Positions 21,204 to 31,900 of a stretch of 64,000 nucleotides of DNA are shown piece after piece. The stretch comes from Parietichytrium sp. I65-24A. Taxonomy: Eukaryota > Sar > Bigyra > Thraustochytrida > Thraustochytriidae. The notes beneath the pieces are model-generated. The model did no database searches and had not been told where the DNA came from. It saw nothing but the letters and a program-made list of their open reading frames with translations. Numbering within the stretch: the stretch's first letter is position 1; each line of letters opens with the position of its first letter. The translations under genes were made by a program, and so were the position numbers. Location: positions 238,096-302,095 of the forward strand of contig BLSF01000055.1 of assembly GCA_012862575.1 (NCBI GenBank), written 5' to 3'.

Positions 21204-23960
21204 ATGCTGCGGGTACACCGCGCGCCCGTGCGCGCAGAGGCGTCCGCAAGTAGTGGGGAACCTAGTCTGCGGCGCTGGGTGTGCGGTTCACCGGTGGAGA
21301 TCTGTGGCGATCTGGGGTCCATCACGCACAGGCTGGCCCATGTGCGCGACATTTCGAGCACATGCGCACACCTCGCTGCGTACCTGGATCCATGGCGCGC
21401 GCCAGGAGCGGAGATAACGCTGGACGCGGACGCCGAACGTGATGGCGCCGTTTACCTGCGCACGGCGCTGGGTGAGGGGTGGCAGATTGCTTGTTGGGAC
21501 GCGAAATGTGATCATGAATGTGAATGTACTACTAAATGCGAGTCGGATCGTGGATGCGAATGTAATCTGAATGCGGAGTCGCAGTCGGACCCACCGAAGC
21601 TGGCTGAGCTGCAAAGAAGGGCGAAACGCGTCGCCCTGGGAGTTCTTAAAGCGCTTCGCACATTGCACGCGAATGGATTGTGCCATGGAACTCTTGGTCC
21701 ACAAGATGTGCGCGAGACTTGCATGGGAAATAGAAAGGTTGTGCAGGTGTGCGGATACGCGATGGGGTTTCTCACTGCCAAGTCTGACTCATGCACAAAA
21801 GACTATCTGCGTTTTGCGTCACCAGAGTATGTTGTGATCGGCGCGTCGCATGACTCGCACTTTCGACCGGCGTCGGACGTCTGGGCGCTAGGAATGATAA
21901 TTGCTGAGCTAGTGGGGCTACAACGCCTTGGAAACGACAAGCAATTGGACCCCGTGGGGCACCTATTGCAAGTGTCGGAGCTGGCCTGTGTAGACGAGAG
22001 TGGGCTCCCAGTATCGTATTTCGATCATCTGTGGGAGACTGCAACAGATAAGCCAAGGCTGGAACCCCTTTTGCGGGACTTTCTAACCCGCTGTTTGTAT
22101 CTCAATCCGAGCAATAGGGACCCGGCAGCGAGCTTATTGAACCACGATTGGCTTGTTTCCGCTGAGAAGGAGACCACGATGGTTGATCGCCCCTCGGCCA
22201 AGGTTTCTAGCTACGAATTTGTCTCTTCTTCGGCCAACCGCAATTTCCAATTGATGGCTGCTTTTCCATTGCGCGAGCTCTCGGCCAAAGCCGTGTTGCA
22301 GAAACGGCAATGCCCTTTTATTGAGCACAAGGATGTTTCTGTCAAGGACGAACTTCAACAAGCAATAGACTCTGTGCGGGCGGCCAGACGTGCAGCAACT
22401 CCGCCTGGCTCGCCGTCCGCCTCCGCGAGGGGCAAAGAGGGCGCTGAGAGCTCAACTGCAAAACGCTCATCACCAAAGAAGAGCACCAAAGGGAAAAAGC
22501 CGGAGTCCACTGAAGGTCTGAACACAACTGCCACCTTGATCGCGGCTATGCTGCTCTCCGGCGGCGCGAAAGCCTCTGCGGCAGCTCGGGACAAGGACAA
22601 TGCCACTCAAAGCGGCCAAAGTGATGGGGAGCCCGAGGAAGAGATAGAGGATGTGCTGGACGCCTTTGAGCTGGTTTGGAGAGCGCAAGACGCGATGTAC
22701 GACTCGAATCAAGAAGTGTTGCGCGACCTTATGCGACAGGCTTCCTTGGAGAGGCTGCCTTCAGAGTCGCTCAGTCAAGAGTTTCGCGCGGCTGCTTGGA
22801 CCTGCCTTCTCGGTGTTCCTCTGGAGCGAGGATCCCGAGGTGGCGCTTCTGACCCTTTCACTGGAGCTCCGCTTCGGCTGCTTGCCCCTCTGCGAACGAA
22901 AATGCAACTGTACTACGATCAACTCACCATTCCTCACGACGTTGACAGGCAGCTCGAGCAAGATGTTCCTAGATGTCACCAGTACCATGTAGTTATCAAA
23001 AGCGCGGTCTCTCGGGCAAAACTTGCGCGCATCCTGAAAGCCTGGTGTTTGAAGAACAAAGGCTGCGTGTACTGGCAGGGTCTGGACAGTGTCGCGGCTA
23101 CAATTCTCTCCGTTTATCCTGGCGAAGAGTCACTCGCTTTCGCCGTGCTCAACAAACTTGTGGATCTCTGCATGCCAGGAATGTTCAGCGCCACTGAAAA
23201 CGCAAATTCTCGGCTTCTGCACTTGAGGCTAGAGATGCTTGAACAAACGTTGACATTTTTGGACCCTGAGCTTAGCGCGCACTTACGATCCATTGGAGTC
23301 AAGCCTGATCTCTTCGCCATTCCCTGGCTCCTCACAATGTTCGCGCATGTTTTTCCGCTCGACATGGTGGTTATCATCTGGGACTTCATTTTATGTGAGT
23401 CGCCTGAAAAGAGAGGTACGAGACTAATTTTGCTCGCGGTCTCTGTGCTGATACAACTTCGCACTGCACTCCTTCGTTTCCACGACTTTGGCCCGTGCGT
23501 CGCTCTCCTGACGCGGCTTCCAGTCAATTTGAACAGACTGATTCCTCAGTCTATTCGCCTTGCAGCACTTGCAGAAGATCTTACCCCGGCATTTGTACAT
23601 TTGTCCTGGAGTTCCCAGCAAAATGGAGAGTTGAGCCAAGTTGCCACCTTTGCGCTAGCCCATCCGGTTCCGATTCTCCCTGCCAGCGAACTTGAGCGCT
23701 TGCTTGACCGTGCTGTGGTGGTGGGCGACGCAACACTGCTTCCAGGGACCCCGGCGGATCTGCTTGCCATCGTGCCCTACAACGAAACGGATGCTGCACG
23801 AACCGTGAATGCTATAGAGCAAGCTTTGGTCGGGAACAGGTTTTTGATTGTGCTGATGTGGGAGCGCAAAGAGATCCTTGACCAGACGTTAGAGGCCTTG
23901 TTGCAGGCTCCTGGACATCCTCAGGTGTGTGTTCTGGAACGGCCAGCGACCAATTCCTAG
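21204..23960 (+). CDS. TBCK: TBCK: pseudokinase-TBC (Rab GAP) protein
   Basis: 918 residues from the first ATG at 21204; the open frame extends upstream without an ATG. The N-terminal ~340 residues are kinase-like but inactive. The catalytic loop reads LCHGTLGPQDV, DFG is replaced around VCGYAMGFL, and the APE segment reads FASPEYVV. A disordered linker with KKSTKGKK follows. The TBC domain (~500-760) has EQDVPRCHQYH, which keeps the arginine finger, and YWQGLDS, which keeps the glutamine finger. It then has LRSIGVKPDLFAIPWLLTMFAHVFPLD. The last ~90 residues match the position of the rhodanese domain of TBCK but the active-site loop is not recognisable. TBCK is linked to Rab GTPase control, endosomal mRNA transport (FERRY complex) and mTOR signalling in animals. 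Confidence 0.92.
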   Translation: MLRVHRAPVRAEASASSGEPSLRRWVCGSPVEICGDLGSITHRLAHVRDISSTCAHLAAYLDPWRAPGAEITLDADAERDGAVYLRTALGEGWQIACWDAKCDHECECTTKCESDRGCECNLNAESQSDPPKLAELQRRAKRVALGVLKALRTLHANGLCHGTLGPQDVRETCMGNRKVVQVCGYAMGFLTAKSDSCTKDYLRFASPEYVVIGASHDSHFRPASDVWALGMIIAELVGLQRLGNDKQLDPVGHLLQVSELACVDESGLPVSYFDHLWETATDKPRLEPLLRDFLTRCLYLNPSNRDPAASLLNHDWLVSAEKETTMVDRPSAKVSSYEFVSSSANRNFQLMAAFPLRELSAKAVLQKRQCPFIEHKDVSVKDELQQAIDSVRAARRAATPPGSPSASARGKEGAESSTAKRSSPKKSTKGKKPESTEGLNTTATLIAAMLLSGGAKASAAARDKDNATQSGQSDGEPEEEIEDVLDAFELVWRAQDAMYDSNQEVLRDLMRQASLERLPSESLSQEFRAAAWTCLLGVPLERGSRGGASDPFTGAPLRLLAPLRTKMQLYYDQLTIPHDVDRQLEQDVPRCHQYHVVIKSAVSRAKLARILKAWCLKNKGCVYWQGLDSVAATILSVYPGEESLAFAVLNKLVDLCMPGMFSATENANSRLLHLRLEMLEQTLTFLDPELSAHLRSIGVKPDLFAIPWLLTMFAHVFPLDMVVIIWDFILCESPEKRGTRLILLAVSVLIQLRTALLRFHDFGPCVALLTRLPVNLNRLIPQSIRLAALAEDLTPAFVHLSWSSQQNGELSQVATFALAHPVPILPASELERLLDRAVVVGDATLLPGTPADLLAIVPYNETDAARTVNAIEQALVGNRFLIVLMWERKEILDQTLEALLQAPGHPQVCVLERPATNS

Positions 23961-26025
23961 CATCGATCGACACACGATACACGATAGCCTTGATCACTAC
24001 AATATGCACCAATTATTCTTCACAAGAGAAGCCCGTGCTCTCTATTTTGGGTTTTGTAAAATATCGCATAGCAAACACGTTCGTGTACATTATTTCGTTT
24101 TTTCCACAGCCATCTCAGTGATCCAAAGCATTTATTCCAACCCAAATGGGTTCTGGTACCGAGAACCCGTTTCATGAAGTGCTTTAGGCCTTCACTAACG
24201 CTCTTCTGGACACCGGCTTACAGAGACATATATAACCGGACCCAGCGTAAATTGTCTGGCATTTGCCCCGTGTCTGCTAAGACTCGGCTGTGGAGTGGTG
24301 TGAAGGACCGACTGCCGAGGTGCGCCTGGTGTCGCTTCACACGAGAAAGTCACCGCGAGGAACATCTCTGTGGTAATTTTGTACAACTGCACCAGAATTA
24401 TCTAAGACGAAACAATTATATTTACATAGACATTTCTCTGTCTACCTTCCCCGGTGCCGACTACCGAAAGGGGTCCTAGCAGTAATAGCACTGGCCTACT
24501 CGCGGACTTTTGCGATGTTACTTTGCGAGCCATTCCTTCTTGACGAGGCTCACTCCTAATGGATGCTATTCATTCCCGCTACTTAAGCCCTGACGACAGC
24601 CTCACAAATCGTAACTTCACCGCTATGCAACATCTATTGTTTGAAGTAAGCTTTGAACGGAAGTTTCGCTTGGTGTCGGACTCTGGAACGAGAAAAATGA
24701 GAATGAGAATGAAGCTTTTTCCACGCACCAAATTTCGCACAACATTTTAATTTAAAAGTTTTGCATTTTCGAACTTGATTGATTATTGAATGATTGAATG
24801 TTTTTTGATTGGAAGCAATGAAATGAAAGCTGACTGGGAGCTCTTTCTCGACAATGGTGAAAGAGACTGTTTCTTTCGGTTCCGAACATTACGAACCAAC
24901 TCACTCTGTCCAAAGTCTTCAACTCGAAGCTCCCGTACGCGTACTAGTAATACCTTGCTTTTGTTGTGAAGCAGCACTGTTGTAGGTTGGTAAGTTATTG
25001 TATTTGCCGCTCGAGCGGGAATCGGGACTCGGAAAAGTGCGTCGCTATTTAACTTGATTATTCTTTTTTATATTTTACAAAATACACTGACCACTGATGT
25101 AAAGGAAGTTGTCGGCCATGAATCCGTCAAACTCCCACGGCCACTACCATCATTCATTGCAATTTACAATTACAAAAGCGGCCAAACGCTGATTGTAAAA
25201 CTCCAAAAAATAAATTCTTGAAAATAGTTCACAATGAACGTGAACATGGGCTTACTTGTAGCTGTAGTCGGATACTAGCTAGATAGACGTGACATACGCG
25301 AAATTTTTGTCATGTGGTGAACTAGTAGACAAAACTAGTAACGTACTGAGTACCGACCAGGCCGAGACCCGAGGAGATGAAAAACTTTCCAGCTCGACAG
25401 TGAAGGAAATTCATTCAACGCTTTCGCTTTCCTTCCTTGTGAATTTTGCTTTCTCGATCAGTCAATCGATCAATCCATTAAAATGAATAATTAATTAATT
25501 CAATCTGAATTAATTTTCAATTTTCAATCTTTGTCAAAATGCAAGCCAAAAACAAAAACTAAAACTAAAAGAACCAAGAGCACAAGGTCATGCCTGGCCT
25601 TTGCACTTTCTTTTCTTTTCTTTTCTTTTCTTTTCTTTCTTTCTTTCTTTCCTTCTCACACTCATCACAGTCAACAACTTCAACTTTCTCAGCCACTCCC
25701 ACCAACGTCTACCGCAACGCCTAGCCACATCCTCTCCCTCCTGCGACCCACTCCTACTCTCACCATTACCCACAAATCTAAGAGCCCAAAACGCCAGGCG
25801 TTCCTCCCGCCCGGCACGCCACCTCCACCTTTCTTCCGCTTTAATCCCGGCTACGTTATAATCTACGAACAAGGCACCCGGCGTCCTCTCGGGTAAATTG
25901 GCGCCGGTTGTCGTACGACTGCTAGCCGTTAGCGTAAGAGCTCCCAGACTGGCTCGGCAATAAGTTAGTGTGAGAAAGAGGAAGAAAGAGAGAGAGAGAG
26001 AGACAGAGAGAGCAGAGAACAAGTG

Positions 26026-26057
<32 letters not shown>

Positions 26058-26122
26058 GGGTGCGCGGTGTATTCGCGGTTAGTGAGGAGGTAGTGGATGC
26101 TGGACAGGTTGGTGCGGGTACG
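23961..26122. other. Intergenic TBCK / PILS
   Basis: 2.2 kb, A/T-rich, no gene seen. Features are a hairpin at about 24148-24168 (GGGTTCT/AGAACCC), a (TTTTC)n tract at 25610-25650, and two (GA)n tracts at 25987-26003 and 26033-26056 directly upstream of the next gene. The frame through the (GA)n tract encodes only Arg-Glu repeats and has no ATG. Confidence 0.55.
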
Positions 26123-27601
26123 ATGTGGAGGAGACTGGTGAGCGAGACTATCTCCACAGGCAGCCTGGTGTGGGCAAGCCTGAGCTCGCTGATCCCAGTG
26201 TTCTGCCTGATTTTGATCGGTATATTGTGCGTCAAGTTCAAGGTTGTGGACGAGGGCGGGGTGGTGGCACTGTCGAAGATAGTCAGCTGGGTACTAGTGC
26301 CATGCATGTTCTTCGTTCGGCTGGGTGGCACGCTGTCGGTGGAGCTGTTTGCAGAGACGTGGATTATCTCCATTTGTGGAGCAATCTCCATTGTGTTCAA
26401 CTTTGTGGTGGGACTGTGCATCCTCCGGCCGCTCGCCAAGCCGACGAGCTCTTTCAAGGTGTGGTTCTTGTTCGGGCTTACGTTCCCGAATTTTGTCGCC
26501 ATTCCGCTGGTGTTTGTGAACACAATATGCACAAAGGTGCAACTCAGGAAGCCTGACTACGCATTCACCGAGGAGGAGCGCGTGAACGGGACTTTGCCCA
26601 TATATTTGGAGCAGGGCGAGTGTATCTCAAAGGGGGAGTATTATGTGTTCATTTATGTGTTGATTCCCACGCTTGTGATGTTTATTGTCGCCGATCGACT
26701 AAAGAAACCAAAAGAAGCGCCGCGTGTGGACTCGGCTAAGACGAGAAATCCAACCAAGAATCCTCTCGCGCAGCAAGGCAGAAAGCCGGAAGGGACGCGC
26801 GACACCGATGCAAGCGACGTGGAGCTGAGTATTGACGATGACGCTGCAGAAAGGGACGACTCGTCAGCATCTTTCGAAAGGCTCCCAGAGCCTTTCTCCT
26901 TTTATTCATCGGGAGAGACAGAATTACCCAATCACGATGACTCCAGCGAGTCAACGGACGGCGATGATGAGGGTGGCCACGTTGGATCCGGGCAGAACGT
27001 TTCTGGCAGCACGACGCCTCGTTCAAGAAGCGCTAAAGCCTTCGGTTTCTGCCGGGCTACTAAGGACGTCATTATGCAGCCGTCAATTCTTTCACAGCTG
27101 ATATCCATGCTCATTGGTTTTGTCTATCCATTGCAGCACTTCTTCTTTGCGGAAGGAACCGCCATTGAGCCCTTCGTAGAGACACCCAGAATCTTAGCTG
27201 CAGCGTTGGTTCCCGTTGTAAACCTATCCCTGGCTTCGAGCCTGGGGTTGAAAATTCACAAGACTTCATGGAAGGATATGCTGGGCGGCTCTGAGGCTGA
27301 TGTCGGCATCAGCCGTCGCACTCTAGTTGTTTTCGTCCTGGGCCGGATGTTTGTTATTCCCGCTCTCTCGTACACCCTGTTGTACCTTGCCCTCCCAATA
27401 TTCCCTGATGATCAGCTGCTAAAGCTGATCGTATTTTTCGAGACTGCCATGCCCTCTGCGAACATGTCCGTAGTCTTGGCCACCTTTAATAACTGCGTCC
27501 GCGAAGGAGAGATCCTTTCGTTGGGAATGGTCCACCAGTATGTTGTGGCGGTAGTGTCCATGACAGCTTGGTGTTTTGTTGCTCTGTATCTGATCTTGTA
27601 G
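26123..27601 (+). CDS. PIN-LIKES / auxin efflux carrier family membrane transporter
   Basis: 492 residues from the ATG at 26123 (first ATG of the frame). There are five hydrophobic helices, a ~170-residue acidic Ser-rich cytosolic loop, then five more helices. This is the inverted 5+5 layout of the Mem_trans family. Helix 1 is LSSLIPVFCLILIGILC. The first half has KIVSWVLVPCMFF and GLTFPNFVAIPLVFV. The second half has ALVPVVNLSLASSLGL, GRMFVIPALSYTLLYL and FFETAMPSANMSVVLATF, all typical of PILS-type members. Plant PILS proteins sit in the endoplasmic reticulum and move auxin; the substrate here is unknown. The loop has several acidic clusters and SP/TP sites, so phosphorylation is plausible. 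Confidence 0.9.
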   Translation: MWRRLVSETISTGSLVWASLSSLIPVFCLILIGILCVKFKVVDEGGVVALSKIVSWVLVPCMFFVRLGGTLSVELFAETWIISICGAISIVFNFVVGLCILRPLAKPTSSFKVWFLFGLTFPNFVAIPLVFVNTICTKVQLRKPDYAFTEEERVNGTLPIYLEQGECISKGEYYVFIYVLIPTLVMFIVADRLKKPKEAPRVDSAKTRNPTKNPLAQQGRKPEGTRDTDASDVELSIDDDAAERDDSSASFERLPEPFSFYSSGETELPNHDDSSESTDGDDEGGHVGSGQNVSGSTTPRSRSAKAFGFCRATKDVIMQPSILSQLISMLIGFVYPLQHFFFAEGTAIEPFVETPRILAAALVPVVNLSLASSLGLKIHKTSWKDMLGGSEADVGISRRTLVVFVLGRMFVIPALSYTLLYLALPIFPDDQLLKLIVFFETAMPSANMSVVLATFNNCVREGEILSLGMVHQYVVAVVSMTAWCFVALYLIL

Positions 27602-28989
27602 TGCGTAATTCTCGAATCGGTTTCATGGATCGGTCCCTTTCTTTAATTCTCAGCGCTTGTAACGCCCCTTCGATTTCCCTCTGGCAAACAATCGGCCAAA
27701 TCTCTTTGAGGCGATTCTTTGAGATCTTAGAGTTCTTTCAGAGGCAAACACCCCCAAGTTGATGTTGACGAACCCTCAATGGGCTCGGGCGCGCGCTTTG
27801 CAGGCCGCATTAGAAGTAATGATGTGTTTGCACGAGAGCCACAGCATTGTTTCGCCATACGATCGCACTTTTGACAAAACCCCAAAGTTGGCGCGAGACA
27901 GCTATGCCGCCATGCAGACCGCGTGCCATGCTCCCCTTCATTTACCAGACACTATTCTCCAAACGATTCAACCTCTATGGCGCCATTCCATGTTCGTGTA
28001 ATGTCAAAATACCTGGCTGTGAGGGATGGGGGGGGGAGAAGCTGCGGCTCGCTCTTGTCACCTGAATCCGCCTCTGCCCCAAAAACTACTCAAAAAGCCT
28101 GCGCCACACCCAATTGCCATCATCCAAACTATCGGCCAACAGCGCACAATCTCCATGTACTCGTTCAAAGTGCCCATGCTCTCGAAAAAGGCTTTTCCAG
28201 CTCAAACTTTGGCAACACACGCCCATCTTTTCCACTTTTTTTTCACCATTCTATTACACACAGCTTGCCCAAATCCCTCTGCCAGCTGCTAACCAAAATC
28301 TCGAGCCTTACCCATATCCGTAACTGCGCTCTACCCACACACGGTACACACCCTCCTATCCCGATCCATAAACACTATTAATTAAACGCCGTTAATGTTT
28401 TGCACTAAGGATGTAAACAGTTACGTAACGTCTATCGAGTGCTACCTCATCCCGGTGAACGTTTTGTTACTGCACCTCTTCTCTCTCAGAGGCCCTAACC
28501 GCGCGATGATGCGTTTCTATCAGCTTCTATCGCCTCAAATAGCGAGTTACTTTGTTCATTTTATGTTCTGAATGAACACTGAATAGAAATGATTCCAAAA
28601 TGAGCGCCAACTTTTCGACGATGCCATCAGGAGAGGGTGTCTAGTCGCCGTTGTCGAAAAGCTAGCTAGTCACAATGAGTTGGGCGAGGGAACTGACAGC
28701 GAGCGATCCATACTGGCAGTACTCTTATCGCTGCTAGTAGCTAGCTGTTAGGGCGCTAACTAAAACATGAACGATGCAAATGAAAATTGCGAAAAGTAAG
28801 TCGGAGACCAAACACCAAATGCAAGAGCGAACGCCGAACGCAGTCTTTTGAGAGGAATAGGTGTGGACAGTTGAGACGCTGACTGATTTGAATTCATTGA
28901 TTGACTCATTGATTCATTGACTGATCGCTGGATCGATTGATTGACTGAGTGATTGACTGATTGATTGATTGCCTTGGAGCGCGAAAAGG
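27602..28989. other. Intergenic PILS / SOD-repeat gene
   Basis: 1.4 kb with no convincing gene; the longest frame (152 codons near 27923-28381) has no family signature. (GATT)n-type repeats occupy about 28890-28971, immediately before the next start. Confidence 0.5.
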
Positions 28990-31900
28990 ATGGGCGAACA
29001 GGCGGTGGACGTGGATGATTTGGAAAGTATCTCGGAGCTGGACGACCTCGAAAACGCAAATGGCGCAGCTCGACTCGGAGACGCTGATGGTATTGCGCAG
29101 GAGGAGGCCGCGGAACGCTGGAACGCCGCGACCTGGCTTCGAAGCAAGAGAGGGAAAATGGGAGTTGCTGGTGCCCTGGGATGCGCCGCTTTGATCGGCA
29201 TCGTTGCAGCAGCAACGTCCTCATCGTCAGGCTCCTCTGGCGACGCAGGGGACGCCGATGGCGGGAACGGGGATGGAGACGGCACTGGCACTGGTGCCGC
29301 ACTTGCATACGAGTTCCCAGTCGAGGACTTTGGCGTGGCCGCGGAGATTGCACAATACCCTGGCGGCCCGCTGAGCTTTCCCGAAGGCCAAGTGACTCTT
29401 GGTGCCGACAACACACTTTCATGGAGTTTGACCAGTCTGGACGCTGACTCGAGCGGTGGCATTCACATCCACGTAGGAGAGTCGTGCGACACTGCTGGTG
29501 GCCACTGGTTTGATGGCGCAGATGATGGCTGGACGCAGGTTAAATGGACCAGCGATGCGTCGGGGGGAGCGGTCGGCTCTGTCGATGTAGACGAAGTTGT
29601 TGGCGGTAAGAGCTTCCAGGACAATGTGGCGCACGCTGTAGTCGTGCATGGTCCGGACGGAACGAGGGTGGGATGCGGTGTTTTGAGTGCCCTCAGCTCT
29701 GACCATGTCAGCGTCAAGGCCAAGCTCGTCCGCTACCCTGGCATCGACGATACTGTCGAGTCCGCGAGTGGATATGCATTTCTCGATGAGAACAACATTC
29801 TGTCTTGGAATCTGCAGCACCTGGAGCCAAATGGCTCTGGAGGAATTCACATTCATCAAGGGTACACTTGCCAGACTGCAGAAGGACACTTTTACAAAAC
29901 GGGGGAGAGCGATCCTTGGGGCGTCGTCAAATACACGGCGTCCGCCAGCGGCGACAGCTCCGGTTCCTATGATCTTGGCACTTTAACAGGTGTATATGAC
30001 TTTAGCGCCAACGTCAATCACGCTGTCGTTGTCCATGCACCAGACGGCACAAGGGTGAGCTGCGGAGTTTTGATCCCATATACTCGCATAGTCGAGGACG
30101 AAAACATTTCTGAAGACGACGACAACTACTACAGTGTTGGTGGGAGTTTTGATCAGTACCCAGGAGGCCCGGAAAGCCACCCAGACGGCAAGGTATGGCT
30201 GGACTCGAACAATGTTCTCTCGTGGTCCTTGGCAAATTTGGAACCCTCAGTCCAAGGCGGAATTCACATACACTCTGGACGCTCCTGCGTGGATCCAGGA
30301 CCGCATCACTGGGACCAGACCGCTGGTCCTGACCAGTGGGGTTCAGTCAAGTACTCGAGCGATGCCCAAGGCAAGAGCTGGGGCAAGCTCGACGTGGACA
30401 CATTGCCATCCTCCTTCACGTTTGTCGCAAATTTGGACCACGTCGTAGTTATTCATGACTCCACTGGGGCCCGCGTGGCCTGTGCGGAGCTAAACGCTCG
30501 TGAGGACTACGGAAGCAAAGCCATTTTGGCGCAGTATCCAGGGGGTCCTGCCGAGTTTCCTCTGGGCCGTATTGTATTGGATAGCGCCAATGTGATGACG
30601 TTTCAATTGACAGGGCTCGAGCCGGAAGCAACAGGAGGAATTCACATTCATCAGGGCTCTACATGCGACTTTTCTCAAGGCCATCATTATGTTGCGTCTG
30701 GGTCCGACGGTTGGGCGGCAACGGCCTGGATGTCCAACCAATACGGCGTAGCGCGAGGCATGATCAACGTTAACAACGTGGAGAGCGCTTACTCTTTTCC
30801 ATTCAATGTGGGAAGGACTGTCGTTGTCCATGACTCACTTGGACGGCGCGTGGCCTGTGGAGTTCTGAAGCCATTTGTGTTTTATGCGAACAGCGAGGAG
30901 GACGGCATTCCAGACCCAACCTACGAATTCGAGGTGAAGGGGTCATTTCAGCGATTTCCAGGATACAACGGGACCGTGCCGCGAGGAAAAGTAACCCTCG
31001 ATTCAGAGAACGTGTTGAGCTTTGAGATGTCACGATTGACTGGAGATGCCACTGGCGGGATTCACATTCACGCGGGAACTTCGTGCGACAGCGCGCTCGG
31101 CCACCACTTCTCTGGTGTCACGGATGGTTGGACGTCGGTTAAATGGTCGAGCTCCAAGAATGGCGAGGCGTCAGGAACGATAGAAGTTGATTCCGTCACA
31201 GGAGCATACCCCTTTGCCTCGAATCTTGACCATGTCGTGGTCGTTCATGATGAGACTGGAGCCAAAGCTGCTTGTGCGGCTTTGAAAAGCGGCACGGAGT
31301 TTGGCGTGGTTGGGACAATGGGAGCATACCCAGGCAGTGCATCAGCAATTTCGCCTACTGGCAAGGTTTATCTCTCGCGGAGAAACACCATGGCTTGGTA
31401 CTTGGAAGATCTTGAAGCAAGCGCCCAAGGTGGTATTCACATTCACGCCGGTGTTGGCAAAGATGCTTGTCAGAACAGCGAAGGACACTGGTACGAAGGC
31501 GCAGCTGACCCGTGGCCCAGCGTCCAGTATTCCAGTACCACGAAGGGTCTCGCTCGCGGAGTCACATCTCTCTCGACTCTTACCGGTGTGAAGTCCTTTG
31601 CAGACAATGTTTACCACGCAGTAGTTGTCCACGCACAGAATGGGACACGAATTGGCTGTGCTGTATTGGACACCTTCGCGGAGGACATCGAGGAAGAGAC
31701 GGACTCCGACACCGATGATGGAGACGAAGCCGACGATGGCGATGTCCTAGACTCTGGTGATGCATTCCTTGTCCACGCAGATTTGGAGCCATACCCAGGC
31801 TCTACAAGCCCTGGTGAAGCCTACGCTGGGCGTGTGACCCTAAACAACGACAACGAGATGGTTTTCGTGCTCAGCAACTTGGAGCCTTTCTCCTCGGGAG

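Noticed and set aside
25970-26122. N-terminal Arg-Glu extension of the PILS protein
   Set aside because: It has only a GTG start and is made by the (GA)n repeat; the ATG at 26123 places the start directly before helix 1.
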